From an uncultured Bacilli bacterium (GTDB taxonomy: Bacteria; Bacillota_I; Bacilli_A; RF39; UBA660): a stretch of DNA of 15,649 nucleotides. Below the pieces are notes generated by a model. That model saw nothing but the letters and a program-made list of their open reading frames with translations, was not told where the DNA came from and searched no databases. The DNA lies in NCBI GenBank assembly GCA_910587775.1, contig CAJUNF010000003.1:26264-41912 (forward strand). The letters run 5' to 3'. Shown piece after piece: positions 6,775-13,491 of the stretch. Position numbers and translations under genes: made by a program. Numbering within the stretch: the stretch's first letter is position 1; every line of letters starts with the position of its first letter.

Positions 6775-7054
6775 AAAAAAGATTAAAATTGTTCGTGGAG
6801 AAAAAATAATATATCTTATGATTTTCTTTTTGATTATTGCGATGCCATTATGTATTGTTCTTACCAAGGCTCTTTTGTCTGAGAGTAATATTGAGGTTGA
6901 ACAGATGAAATCAAAAATTGAAAAGCAGACAGATGTAAATGAATCTCTTAGTATGCAAATTGATGAGTTAGCTAGTTTGGATAAGATTCAACAAGTTGCT
7001 TTAGAAAAAGGTTTAAGTTATAATAATGAAAATATTAAAGTAATTAATGAATAA
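6761..7054 (+). CDS. ftsL: Cell division protein FtsL-like
   Basis: A 97-residue bitopic membrane protein: basic cytoplasmic tail (1-15, MKKTRKKIKIVRGEK), one membrane segment (about 16-40), then an extracellular coiled-coil stretch (about 43-78, heptads around VEQMKSKIEKQTDVNESLSM). FtsL sequences are poorly conserved, so the call rests on size, topology and position between rsmH and the transpeptidase gene, where ftsL always sits in Bacilli. FtsL, with FtsB/DivIC and FtsQ/DivIB, recruits and activates FtsW-FtsI at the septum. The start overlaps rsmH by 14 bases; GAAAGGA at 6745-6751, inside rsmH, is at proper distance from ATG. ftsI starts 11 bases after the stop. Confidence 0.85.
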   Translation: MKKTRKKIKIVRGEKIIYLMIFFLIIAMPLCIVLTKALLSESNIEVEQMKSKIEKQTDVNESLSMQIDELASLDKIQQVALEKGLSYNNENIKVINE

Positions 7055-7065
7055 TAAGAGGTATT

Positions 7066-9195
7066 ATGAAAATAAATAGAAAAGAACGTTCAAGATTATC
7101 TATGAATATCAATTTAAAGATAACGCTGCTTGTCTTTTCTTTTTTCTTTGTGTTAATTTTAGCTAAGCTTTCTTATGTGGCTTTAAGTAATGATGTTGAC
7201 GGTATTGATTTAAAAGAGTTTGCAGATAACCGCAATACTACTAAACAACCTATTTATGCTTCTCGTGGATCTATTTATGATGTAAACGGAGATGAATTAG
7301 CTAAGACAGTAAAGTCTTATACAGTTATTGCTTATTTATCACCATCTAGAACTACGAATGAAAAAAAGCCTCAACATGTGGTAGACAAAGAAGGAACTGC
7401 CAAAGCTTTATCTAGTATTATTAATATGAGCGAAGAATATATTTTAAAGTTGTTAAATCAAGATTTGTATCAGGTTGAATTAGGACCTGGTGGAAGAGGG
7501 ATTACAGAAGATACAAAAAAGACTATTCAAAAATTAGAACTTCCTGGGATTAGTTTTATTTCTAGTACGAAACGTTTTTATAAAAATAAGAGTTATGCGT
7601 CTTATTTAATTGGTTATGCTAGAAGAAATGAGCAAGGTGAGATACAGGGAGAAATGGGAATTGAATCTTATTTTAATGATCAATTAAAGGGAGTAGATGG
7701 ATATACTGAATATCAACAAGATGCTTATGGATATCCTCTTCCAAATACGCAAATTACTGAAGATGCAGAGAGTGGATCTGATATTTATTTAACGATTGAT
7801 AATAATGTTCAGTTTATTTTAGAAAATGTTTTGACTAAATTAAAGACTGATCATAGTCTTGATTGGGCACAGTTTGCTGTAATGGATGCTAAAACAGGAG
7901 CAGTTATTGGAAGTGCTACAGTTCCTAATTTTGATTTAAATACTTTAAGTGGTATTACTAGTTATTTGAATCCTCTTACTAGTTATCAGTATGAACCAGG
8001 ATCAACTATGAAGATATTTTCTTTTATGGCAGCTATAGAAGCAGGAATTTATGATGGGAATGCAATGTTTGATTCTGGAACTATTACTTTAAAAGATGGA
8101 ACGAGAATTAAAGATTTTAACAATGTTGGATGGGGTTCTATTAATTATAATACAGGATTTTCTTATTCTTCTAATGTAGCTGCTACAAAACTTGCTCTTC
8201 AATTAGGTTCTGGAGCATTGAAGGATTTTTATGAAAAGTTTGGTTTTGGTAAAAAAACAGGTATTACTTTACCATCTGAGAGTGAAGGTATTGTTAATTT
8301 TAATTATGAAAGTGAACTTGCAAATGCTAGTTTTGGCCAAGGAATGACCATTACACCAATTCAAATGCTTCAAGCTTTATCTGTTTTTGCAAATGATGGG
8401 GTTATGATAAAACCTTATATTATTTCTAAAATTGTGGATGCACATGGGAATGTTTCATCAAGTGGTAGCAGAGAAGAGCTAGGTAGAGTTGTTAATGTAA
8501 CAACTGTAGAACAAATGAAAAAGATGATGTATGATGTAGTATATAATGGTTTTACTTATAATAAAGCCTATGCTCCAGATAATGTGACAATTGCAGGAAA
8601 AACTGGAACTGCTCAAATTGCATCTCCAAGTGGAGGATATTTAACAGGAGAATATGATTATGTAAAGAGTTTTGCAGGTTTCTTTCCTTATGAAAATCCT
8701 CAATATGTTTTCTATTTTTCTACAAAACGATTGGTAGGTAATACATCTGCTCTTACAAAGGCTATTTCTTCAGCTGTTGGAGAAATTGCTAAGGTTTTAA
8801 ATTTAAATGAATCTAAGCAAGACGCAGATGTAACTAAAATTATTTCTATTTCTAATTTTATTTCTTCACGCGTTGATCAAACTTTAGAAGATTTAAAAAA
8901 GCTTCAAGTAAATCCTATAGTGATAGGAAATGGAGATTATATTGTAAATCAATATCCTTTAAATGGTTCTAAAGTGTTAGAGGGCTCAAAAATATTTTTA
9001 ATGACAGATGGAACAGAGATTCTTATGCCTGATGTGGTTTCTTGGAGTACAAACGAAATTATTAGATTTTGTAATTTAGTTGGATTATCATATCATTTAA
9101 ATGGGTATGGGGTAGTAGAGAGCACCAATATTTCTAAAGGTAGTGTCTTATCTTTTGATACTGTATTAGAAATAACATTAAAAGATTCTAATTGA
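7066..9195 (+). CDS. ftsI: Septal peptidoglycan transpeptidase (class B PBP with PASTA domains)
   Basis: 709 residues, a PBP2x/PbpB-type class B penicillin-binding protein that cross-links peptidoglycan at the division site. Order: short cytoplasmic tail, one membrane anchor (about 17-41), the N-terminal dimerisation domain beginning with the RGSIYDVNG motif (about 68-76), and the transpeptidase domain with catalytic S313 in STMK (313-316), SSN (368-370) and KTGT (512-515), all intact. Two C-terminal PASTA-like repeats follow (about 597-655 and 657-708); the second has the typical MPDVV start. AAGAGG at 7056-7061 is close to the ATG. It is the last gene of the operon and is followed by a strong terminator. 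Two PASTA domains are usual for Bacilli PBP2x and SpoVD; there is no sign of sporulation genes here, so the vegetative division role is more likely. Confidence 0.96.
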   Translation: MKINRKERSRLSMNINLKITLLVFSFFFVLILAKLSYVALSNDVDGIDLKEFADNRNTTKQPIYASRGSIYDVNGDELAKTVKSYTVIAYLSPSRTTNEKKPQHVVDKEGTAKALSSIINMSEEYILKLLNQDLYQVELGPGGRGITEDTKKTIQKLELPGISFISSTKRFYKNKSYASYLIGYARRNEQGEIQGEMGIESYFNDQLKGVDGYTEYQQDAYGYPLPNTQITEDAESGSDIYLTIDNNVQFILENVLTKLKTDHSLDWAQFAVMDAKTGAVIGSATVPNFDLNTLSGITSYLNPLTSYQYEPGSTMKIFSFMAAIEAGIYDGNAMFDSGTITLKDGTRIKDFNNVGWGSINYNTGFSYSSNVAATKLALQLGSGALKDFYEKFGFGKKTGITLPSESEGIVNFNYESELANASFGQGMTITPIQMLQALSVFANDGVMIKPYIISKIVDAHGNVSSSGSREELGRVVNVTTVEQMKKMMYDVVYNGFTYNKAYAPDNVTIAGKTGTAQIASPSGGYLTGEYDYVKSFAGFFPYENPQYVFYFSTKRLVGNTSALTKAISSAVGEIAKVLNLNESKQDADVTKIISISNFISSRVDQTLEDLKKLQVNPIVIGNGDYIVNQYPLNGSKVLEGSKIFLMTDGTEILMPDVVSWSTNEIIRFCNLVGLSYHLNGYGVVESTNISKGSVLSFDTVLEITLKDSN

Positions 9196-9234
9196 GAGAG
9201 TAAAGTAGTAAAAGGTTTATTTGTACAGTAAGAA

Positions 9235-9270
9235 AAAAGTCAATCTAGTTTGATAGATTGACTTTTATTA
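9235..9270. terminator. Bidirectional terminator of the mraZ operon and the phosphoesterase gene
   Basis: A perfect 13-bp inverted repeat, AAAAGTCAATCTA (9235-9247) and TAGATTGACTTTT (9254-9266), with loop GTTTGA. A-rich and T-rich flanks serve both directions. The TAG stop of the leftward gene (complement of 9245-9247) is within the stem. Confidence 0.9.
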
Positions 9271-10297
9271 TTTCACTTCTTCCAATAGTGCGCACTGGAA
9301 ATCCCCATGCTCCATATCCGGAAGATACAATTATTTGAAAATTATTTCTTTTTTGATATCCATGTTCTAGAAAAAAGTTTGCAGGAAATATTTGTCCAGC
9401 ATGAGTATGACCAGATAGTTGTAAATCAATATTTAGACTTTCTGCAATTTTTTCTTCTTTGGGTTGGTGATCTATTAAAATAACAGGTAAAGATTTATCG
9501 GCATTTTCTAATAGTTCTTCTATAGTTTTTCTTTTATTTCCTAATCGATTATTTCGATCATCTTTTCGTCCAATTAAATTGATGTTATTAGCTATTTGTA
9601 TTACATCATCATTTAGAATGTTAATATTGTTTTCTTTTAGCAATGAAATAGTTTCTTGATTTAATAAGTCATGATTTCCTTCAATGTAATAAATTCCATA
9701 TTTCGTTTTAATTTTACTAAATTCTTGAATTGCTTTTTCTTTTAAATTTTGTTTGGTGTATTCATCAAAAATATCACCACCAAAAATGAATATGTCAGCA
9801 TTTAAATTGTTTATTTGCATTATTGTCTTTTTTAAAAATTTATCATTATGTAAATTTCCTAAATGAAAGTCTGATATCATACCAATTGTTAAATTTTCTT
9901 TTAGCTTTGTTTCGAGCTTTATGTTGTATTCTTTGATGATTGGATGAGTGATATTATATAATCCATAAATTGATGTAATAATACATATGATGAAAATTGG
10001 AATTCCATGGAAATATATTTTGTTTAAAAAATTTATAATTTCTTCTTTTTTTAATAATTGAAATAATCCTTTTGTAATTGTAAAAAGTAAATTTAGAAGT
10101 ATAAAATAGAAAAAGAATCCGACCAAGATAGTACGAAATAAGAAACTTATTGTTGTGAAAAGATAAATTAAGACCCAATAGATAAATTTAGATTTCTTTT
10201 TTTGTAATTGTATCAATGTTTGAAATTTTTTCCCTATATAATAACCACTAGTAAGTAATAGTAAAATAATAGGAATGATCCAATTATAATAGTTCAT
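9245..10297 (-). CDS. Membrane-anchored metallophosphoesterase (YkuE/YkoQ-like)
   Basis: 350 residues. The N-terminal ~118 residues hold three to four membrane segments (about 4-20, 38-54, 56-76, 99-114). The rest is a calcineurin-like phosphoesterase with all metal ligands: D143 and H145 in SDFHLG, D175 in GGDIFDE, N208 and H209 in GNHD, H277 in DHQP, and H297 and H299 in SGHTHAGQ. The segment SSGYGAWGFPVR (325-336) is typical of the YkuE/YaeI branch. Relatives bind two metal ions and hydrolyse phosphoesters at the membrane; the substrate here is unknown. If the active site faces outward or inward cannot be told from motifs alone. ATG at 10297 has AGGAAGTGA (10302-10310) upstream. It is a single-gene unit between two terminators. 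Confidence 0.88.
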   Translation of the reverse strand: MNYYNWIIPIILLLLTSGYYIGKKFQTLIQLQKKKSKFIYWVLIYLFTTISFLFRTILVGFFFYFILLNLLFTITKGLFQLLKKEEIINFLNKIYFHGIPIFIICIITSIYGLYNITHPIIKEYNIKLETKLKENLTIGMISDFHLGNLHNDKFLKKTIMQINNLNADIFIFGGDIFDEYTKQNLKEKAIQEFSKIKTKYGIYYIEGNHDLLNQETISLLKENNINILNDDVIQIANNINLIGRKDDRNNRLGNKRKTIEELLENADKSLPVILIDHQPKEEKIAESLNIDLQLSGHTHAGQIFPANFFLEHGYQKRNNFQIIVSSGYGAWGFPVRTIGRSEIIKVNLSN

Positions 10298-10315
10298 AAT
10301 TTCACTTCCTAAATT

Positions 10316-10324
10316 ATTTTAACA
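10316..10324 (-). promoter_or_regulatory. Possible extended -10 promoter of the phosphoesterase gene
   Basis: Minus-strand TGTTAAAAT: -10 TAAAAT (10316-10321, 5/6) with TGT upstream (10322-10324). No good -35 at the usual distance. The start site would fall near 10309, inside or next to the ribosome binding site, which is a weakness. Confidence 0.35.
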
Positions 10325-10376
10325 CGCTTTTTCTTTTTTAAAACTTACAATTTTGTTAGTTTTTGTGATAAGACAT

Positions 10377-10430
10377 AATAAAAGAACTAGTTACGCTTTT
10401 ATAAGAAAAGTTTTTTCTAGTTCTTTTATT
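10377..10430 (-). terminator. Terminator-like inverted repeat straddling the nrdG stop
   Basis: A perfect 14-bp inverted repeat: AATAAAAGAACTAG (10377-10390) and CTAGTTCTTTTATT (10417-10430). One arm is in the last codons of nrdG and the other is downstream of its TAA (10391-10393). The 26-nt loop itself can form a small CTTTT/AAAAG hairpin. The stem is AT-rich and the T tract after it is poor, so termination strength is uncertain. Confidence 0.6.
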
Positions 10431-11053
10431 TCATCTTGCGTCCATTCACCAAAGTCTTGTTTTATAATTTGAGTTTCTTGTTGTTTATAAGGTTGAAGAA
10501 AAAATCTTGATTTATCTTTTATAAAGGATTGTACTTTTAGAATATCTTCTTTTGTATGCATTGTTTTATTAATAGTCATACGAAATTCGTAATGTTTATT
10601 ACTATTTTCAATAATTTGAATGCTTTTTTTAATTTTTTCAATTTCAACTTTTGTTCCTGTTGTTTCGTTATATTTTTCCCAAGTATTTTTGATATCCATG
10701 GCAATATAATCTACTAAATCTAAATCAATAATCTTTTTTAATAAGGTAGGATTTGTGCCATTAGTATCTAATTTGATTTGTAAGTGTAGAAGTCTTACTT
10801 GCTTTAATAAGTCAATTAATTTATCACCATAAATTGTTGGCTCTCCACCAGTAATTACAACGGCATTAATAAATGATGTTCTTTTTTTTATTTCTTTTAA
10901 AACTTCATTTGTTTCATAAATAGTTTCTTTTTTATTTACAATAGATTCATTGTGACAGAAGGGGCAACGAAAATTGCACCCTCCTAAAAAAATCACAAAG
11001 CTTGGTAATGATGGGTAGTCTACTAATGATAATTTTTGAATTCCGTAAATCAT
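10391..11053 (-). CDS. nrdG: Anaerobic ribonucleotide reductase activating protein (radical SAM)
   Basis: 220 residues. A radical S-adenosylmethionine enzyme that uses a [4Fe-4S] cluster to make a 5'-deoxyadenosyl radical and install the glycyl radical on NrdD. The cluster cysteines are C26, C30 and C33 in GGCNFRCPFC (CxxxCxxC), followed by GGEP (69-72), the SAM-binding motif. The opening GIQKLSLVDYPSLPSFVIF and the length match the longer NrdG type (often called NrdG2) found in Thermotoga, methanogens and many Firmicutes rather than the ~155-residue E. coli form. Its ATG overlaps the nrdD stop by four bases (11050-11053), so translation is probably coupled. Together they form a complete class III ribonucleotide reductase operon. 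Confidence 0.94.
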   Translation of the reverse strand: MIYGIQKLSLVDYPSLPSFVIFLGGCNFRCPFCHNESIVNKKETIYETNEVLKEIKKRTSFINAVVITGGEPTIYGDKLIDLLKQVRLLHLQIKLDTNGTNPTLLKKIIDLDLVDYIAMDIKNTWEKYNETTGTKVEIEKIKKSIQIIENSNKHYEFRMTINKTMHTKEDILKVQSFIKDKSRFFLQPYKQQETQIIKQDFGEWTQDEIKELEKTFLIKA

Positions 11054-13143
11054 TCTACCACATATTCTTTTCTTAAATGGAATTCTTCACGTTTTGAGTT
11101 ATTAAAGTTTTGAACTGGGCGATAGAATCCTACAACTCTTGTCCATACTTCACAATCTCCACCGCAATGAGGGCATGTAAATTGTTCACCATCTAAATAA
11201 CCATGTTCTTTACAAACACTAAATGTTGGAGTGAAAGATAGGTATGGTAATTTGTAATTAGTAAAGATATTTTTTAGTAGATTTTTAGTTACGTTTGCAT
11301 CATGTATTCTTTCTCCAAGGAATGCATGAAGTACAGTACCACCGGTATATTTACACTGTAATTCATCTTGTAATTCAATTGCTTCAAATAAATCGCTTGT
11401 AGCATTTACTGGAAGTTGTGTACTATTTGTGTAACATGGTTCTGCTTCACCAGAAGTAATAATGTCAGGGTAGGTTTTTTTATCAACTCTTGCAAGTCTT
11501 GGAGCAGTACCTTCTGCTGGAGTAGCTTCTAGATTATATAATTCTCCACTTTCTTGATATTCTGTTAATATATCATTCATATAATCTAATATGTCTTTGG
11601 CAAATTCTTGACCATAACGAGTTGTAATATTTTCTTGATCATTTGTGAAATTTCTAATGCATTCATTCATACCGATAATTCCAATGGTATTAAAGTGGTT
11701 TTTCCAATATTCTCCAAAACGTTCTTTGATATCTGCAAGATAGAATTTGCTGTATGGATAAAGTCCGCCATCTGTATTTTTTTCTAAGAATTTTCTTTTT
11801 GTGTTTAGAATATCGCGACATATATCCATTAATATTCTTAATTGTTTTTTTAATTCTGTTTTATCTTTATAAAGGTAACCAAGGCGAGGAAGGTTAATTG
11901 TAGTAACTCCAATACTTCCTGTCATTGGGTTTGCTCCAAATAATCCACCACCACGTTTTCTTAAAACACGATTATCAATACGAAGACGGCAACACATACT
12001 TCTTGCATCTTCTGGATTCATATCACTGTTTACAAAGTTTGCAAAGTAAGGAATTCCATATTTACTAGTCATTTTCATAACATCATCAACTATAGGTCGA
12101 TCCCAATTAAAGTTTTTACCAATGTTATAAGTTGGAATAGGGAATGTGAATACGCGACCACTTGCATCTCCTTCTGTCATTACTTCACAAAATGCTTTGT
12201 TTAACATATCCATTTCTGTTTGGAAGTCTCCATAAGTTTCTTCTTTATATTCTCCACCTATAATAATGTGTTTGTCTTTAAATAAAGAGTTTATTTCTAA
12301 ATCTAGAGTGATGTTAAAAAATGGAGTTTGAAAACCAACACGAGTTGGTACAGCCATATTAAATACAAATTCTTGCATTGCTTGTTTTACTTCTTTGTAA
12401 CTTAGATTGTCATAGCGAATGAATGGAGCAAGATAGGTATCAAAACTTGATAAAGCTTGAGCTCCTGCTGCTTCTCCTTGAAGAGTATAAATGAAATTTA
12501 CAATTTGACCTAAGGCACTTCGAAAATGTTTTGGAGGTTTACTTTGGATTTTGTTTTTTACTCCAGTAAAACCTTTTATTAATAATTGTTCTAAATCCCA
12601 TCCACAGCAATAAACTGATAATAATCCTAAATCATGTATATGAATGTCGGCATTTTCATGAGCTTTTTTTTGTTCAGGAGTAAAGATATGATTTAACCAA
12701 AAGTTTTTACTAAATTCTGAAACAAGAAAATTATTAAGTCCTTGTAGAGAAAATCCCATATTAGCATTTTCTTTTACAGCCATGTCATCTCCACCGGTGT
12801 AAGTAAAAACCATTTTTTCAACTGCTTTACTTGATAATGTGTCACTTCTTAATATTTCTCTTTGATAACGGTAACGAATGTAATTTTTAGCAACATCGTT
12901 TAATCCGCTATTCATAAGGGCATTTTCAACAGCATCTTGTACTTCTTCAATGCATAGAGTTTCTTTATTTAAATCTTCTAGTATTAAAAGCACATTGTTT
13001 GTTAAAATTTTACTTTTATGTTCACTTTCTTCTTTTGGCATTTCTTTGTTTGTAGCAAGCAACGCTTTATTAATTGCTGTTTCGATTTTTTTAGAATTAA
13101 AATCTTGTTTTCTTCCGTTTCTTTTTATAATAGACTGTATCAT
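11050..13143 (-). CDS. nrdD: Anaerobic (class III) ribonucleoside-triphosphate reductase
   Basis: Reduces ribonucleoside triphosphates to dNTPs under anaerobic conditions by glycyl-radical chemistry. 697 residues from ATG 13143. An N-terminal ATP-cone (about 3-95, IKRNGRKQDF...) senses ATP/dATP. The barrel has DIHIHDLG (167-173) with CC at 179-180, MCCRLR (383-388) and GSIGVTTINLPR (409-420). The C-terminus carries the zinc site C644, H647, C657, C660 and the glycyl-radical loop RVVGFY with G672. A GTG at 13150-13152 is in frame, but AAAGGA (near 13157) would be only about three bases away; it fits ATG 13143 better. All catalytic elements are present, so it should be active with NrdG. The protein works only without oxygen, supporting an anaerobic host. 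Confidence 0.97.
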   Translation of the reverse strand: MIQSIIKRNGRKQDFNSKKIETAINKALLATNKEMPKEESEHKSKILTNNVLLILEDLNKETLCIEEVQDAVENALMNSGLNDVAKNYIRYRYQREILRSDTLSSKAVEKMVFTYTGGDDMAVKENANMGFSLQGLNNFLVSEFSKNFWLNHIFTPEQKKAHENADIHIHDLGLLSVYCCGWDLEQLLIKGFTGVKNKIQSKPPKHFRSALGQIVNFIYTLQGEAAGAQALSSFDTYLAPFIRYDNLSYKEVKQAMQEFVFNMAVPTRVGFQTPFFNITLDLEINSLFKDKHIIIGGEYKEETYGDFQTEMDMLNKAFCEVMTEGDASGRVFTFPIPTYNIGKNFNWDRPIVDDVMKMTSKYGIPYFANFVNSDMNPEDARSMCCRLRIDNRVLRKRGGGLFGANPMTGSIGVTTINLPRLGYLYKDKTELKKQLRILMDICRDILNTKRKFLEKNTDGGLYPYSKFYLADIKERFGEYWKNHFNTIGIIGMNECIRNFTNDQENITTRYGQEFAKDILDYMNDILTEYQESGELYNLEATPAEGTAPRLARVDKKTYPDIITSGEAEPCYTNSTQLPVNATSDLFEAIELQDELQCKYTGGTVLHAFLGERIHDANVTKNLLKNIFTNYKLPYLSFTPTFSVCKEHGYLDGEQFTCPHCGGDCEVWTRVVGFYRPVQNFNNSKREEFHLRKEYVVE

Positions 13144-13182
13144 ACTAATCACATTTCCTTTCTTGATATCGTCCGTAGTCTC

Positions 13183-13212
13183 ATTATAAACTTATTTGTT
13201 TTAAAAAAGCAA
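13183..13212 (-). promoter_or_regulatory. Promoter of nrdDG
   Basis: Minus strand: a perfect -10 TATAAT (13183-13188), 18-nt spacer, and a weak -35 TTGCTT (13207-13212, 3/6). The start site should be near 13176, giving a leader of about 33 bases. Confidence 0.6.
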
Positions 13213-13435
13213 TATTATTTTTTTAACTTTTTTTCTTGTGTAAAGTTTATTTTTTTTGTTTGAATATAAAAAAATGCAAAAAAAAATATTTTGTGTTTTG
13301 GTGATAAGAAAACTTGTCTTTTTTAGTGTTTATCGATGATTTTCTTTTTTTATTATTAGATGTATAAAAATGTTTTTTTTAAAAAAATATTTTTTTCTAT
13401 AAAACGGTTGACTTTTTTGTACATTTGTTATTTGA

Positions 13436-13464
13436 TTGATTTTATCGTCTTTTTTGGATATAAT
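13436..13464 (+). promoter_or_regulatory. Promoter of the nrdD-like gene
   Basis: -35 TTGATT (13436-13441, 4/6), 17-nt spacer, perfect -10 TATAAT (13459-13464). A separate TTGACT at 13408-13413 has no -10 at proper spacing. The leader is about 20 bases, with AGGTTGGTGA (13478-13487) as ribosome binding site. Confidence 0.7.
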
Positions 13465-13491
13465 GTATTTATATTTTAGGTTGGTGAAAAA

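Larger units (their letters stand above)
13144..13491. other. AT-rich divergent control region between nrdD and its paralog
   Basis: 348 bases without a credible gene. It holds the two divergent promoters at its ends and, between them, many A and T tracts (13220-13290 and 13340-13400) that would give curved or easily melted DNA. A weak hairpin, GATAAG (13303-13308) with CTTGTC (13313-13318) followed by six T, could act as a rightward terminator, but no transcript is evident before it. I see no full NrdR box (ACAC-AT-rich-GTGT palindrome), only isolated TTGTGT half-sites at 13236 and 13291. Confidence 0.6.

Noticed and set aside
12950..13263. Phe-rich rightward ORFs antisense to the start of nrdD
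   Set aside because: They are shadows of nrdD and the AT-rich leader; no ribosome binding site and Phe/Leu/Ser content typical of antisense frames.
13230..13300. Possible NrdR box in the nrdD upstream region (TTGTGT at 13236 and 13291)
   Set aside because: Only half-sites are present, 55 bases apart; the palindromic partner and the usual paired spacing are missing.
13274..13339. 21-codon ORF starting ATGCAA in the divergent region
   Set aside because: No ribosome binding site, A/T-tract composition, and no promoter in front of it.
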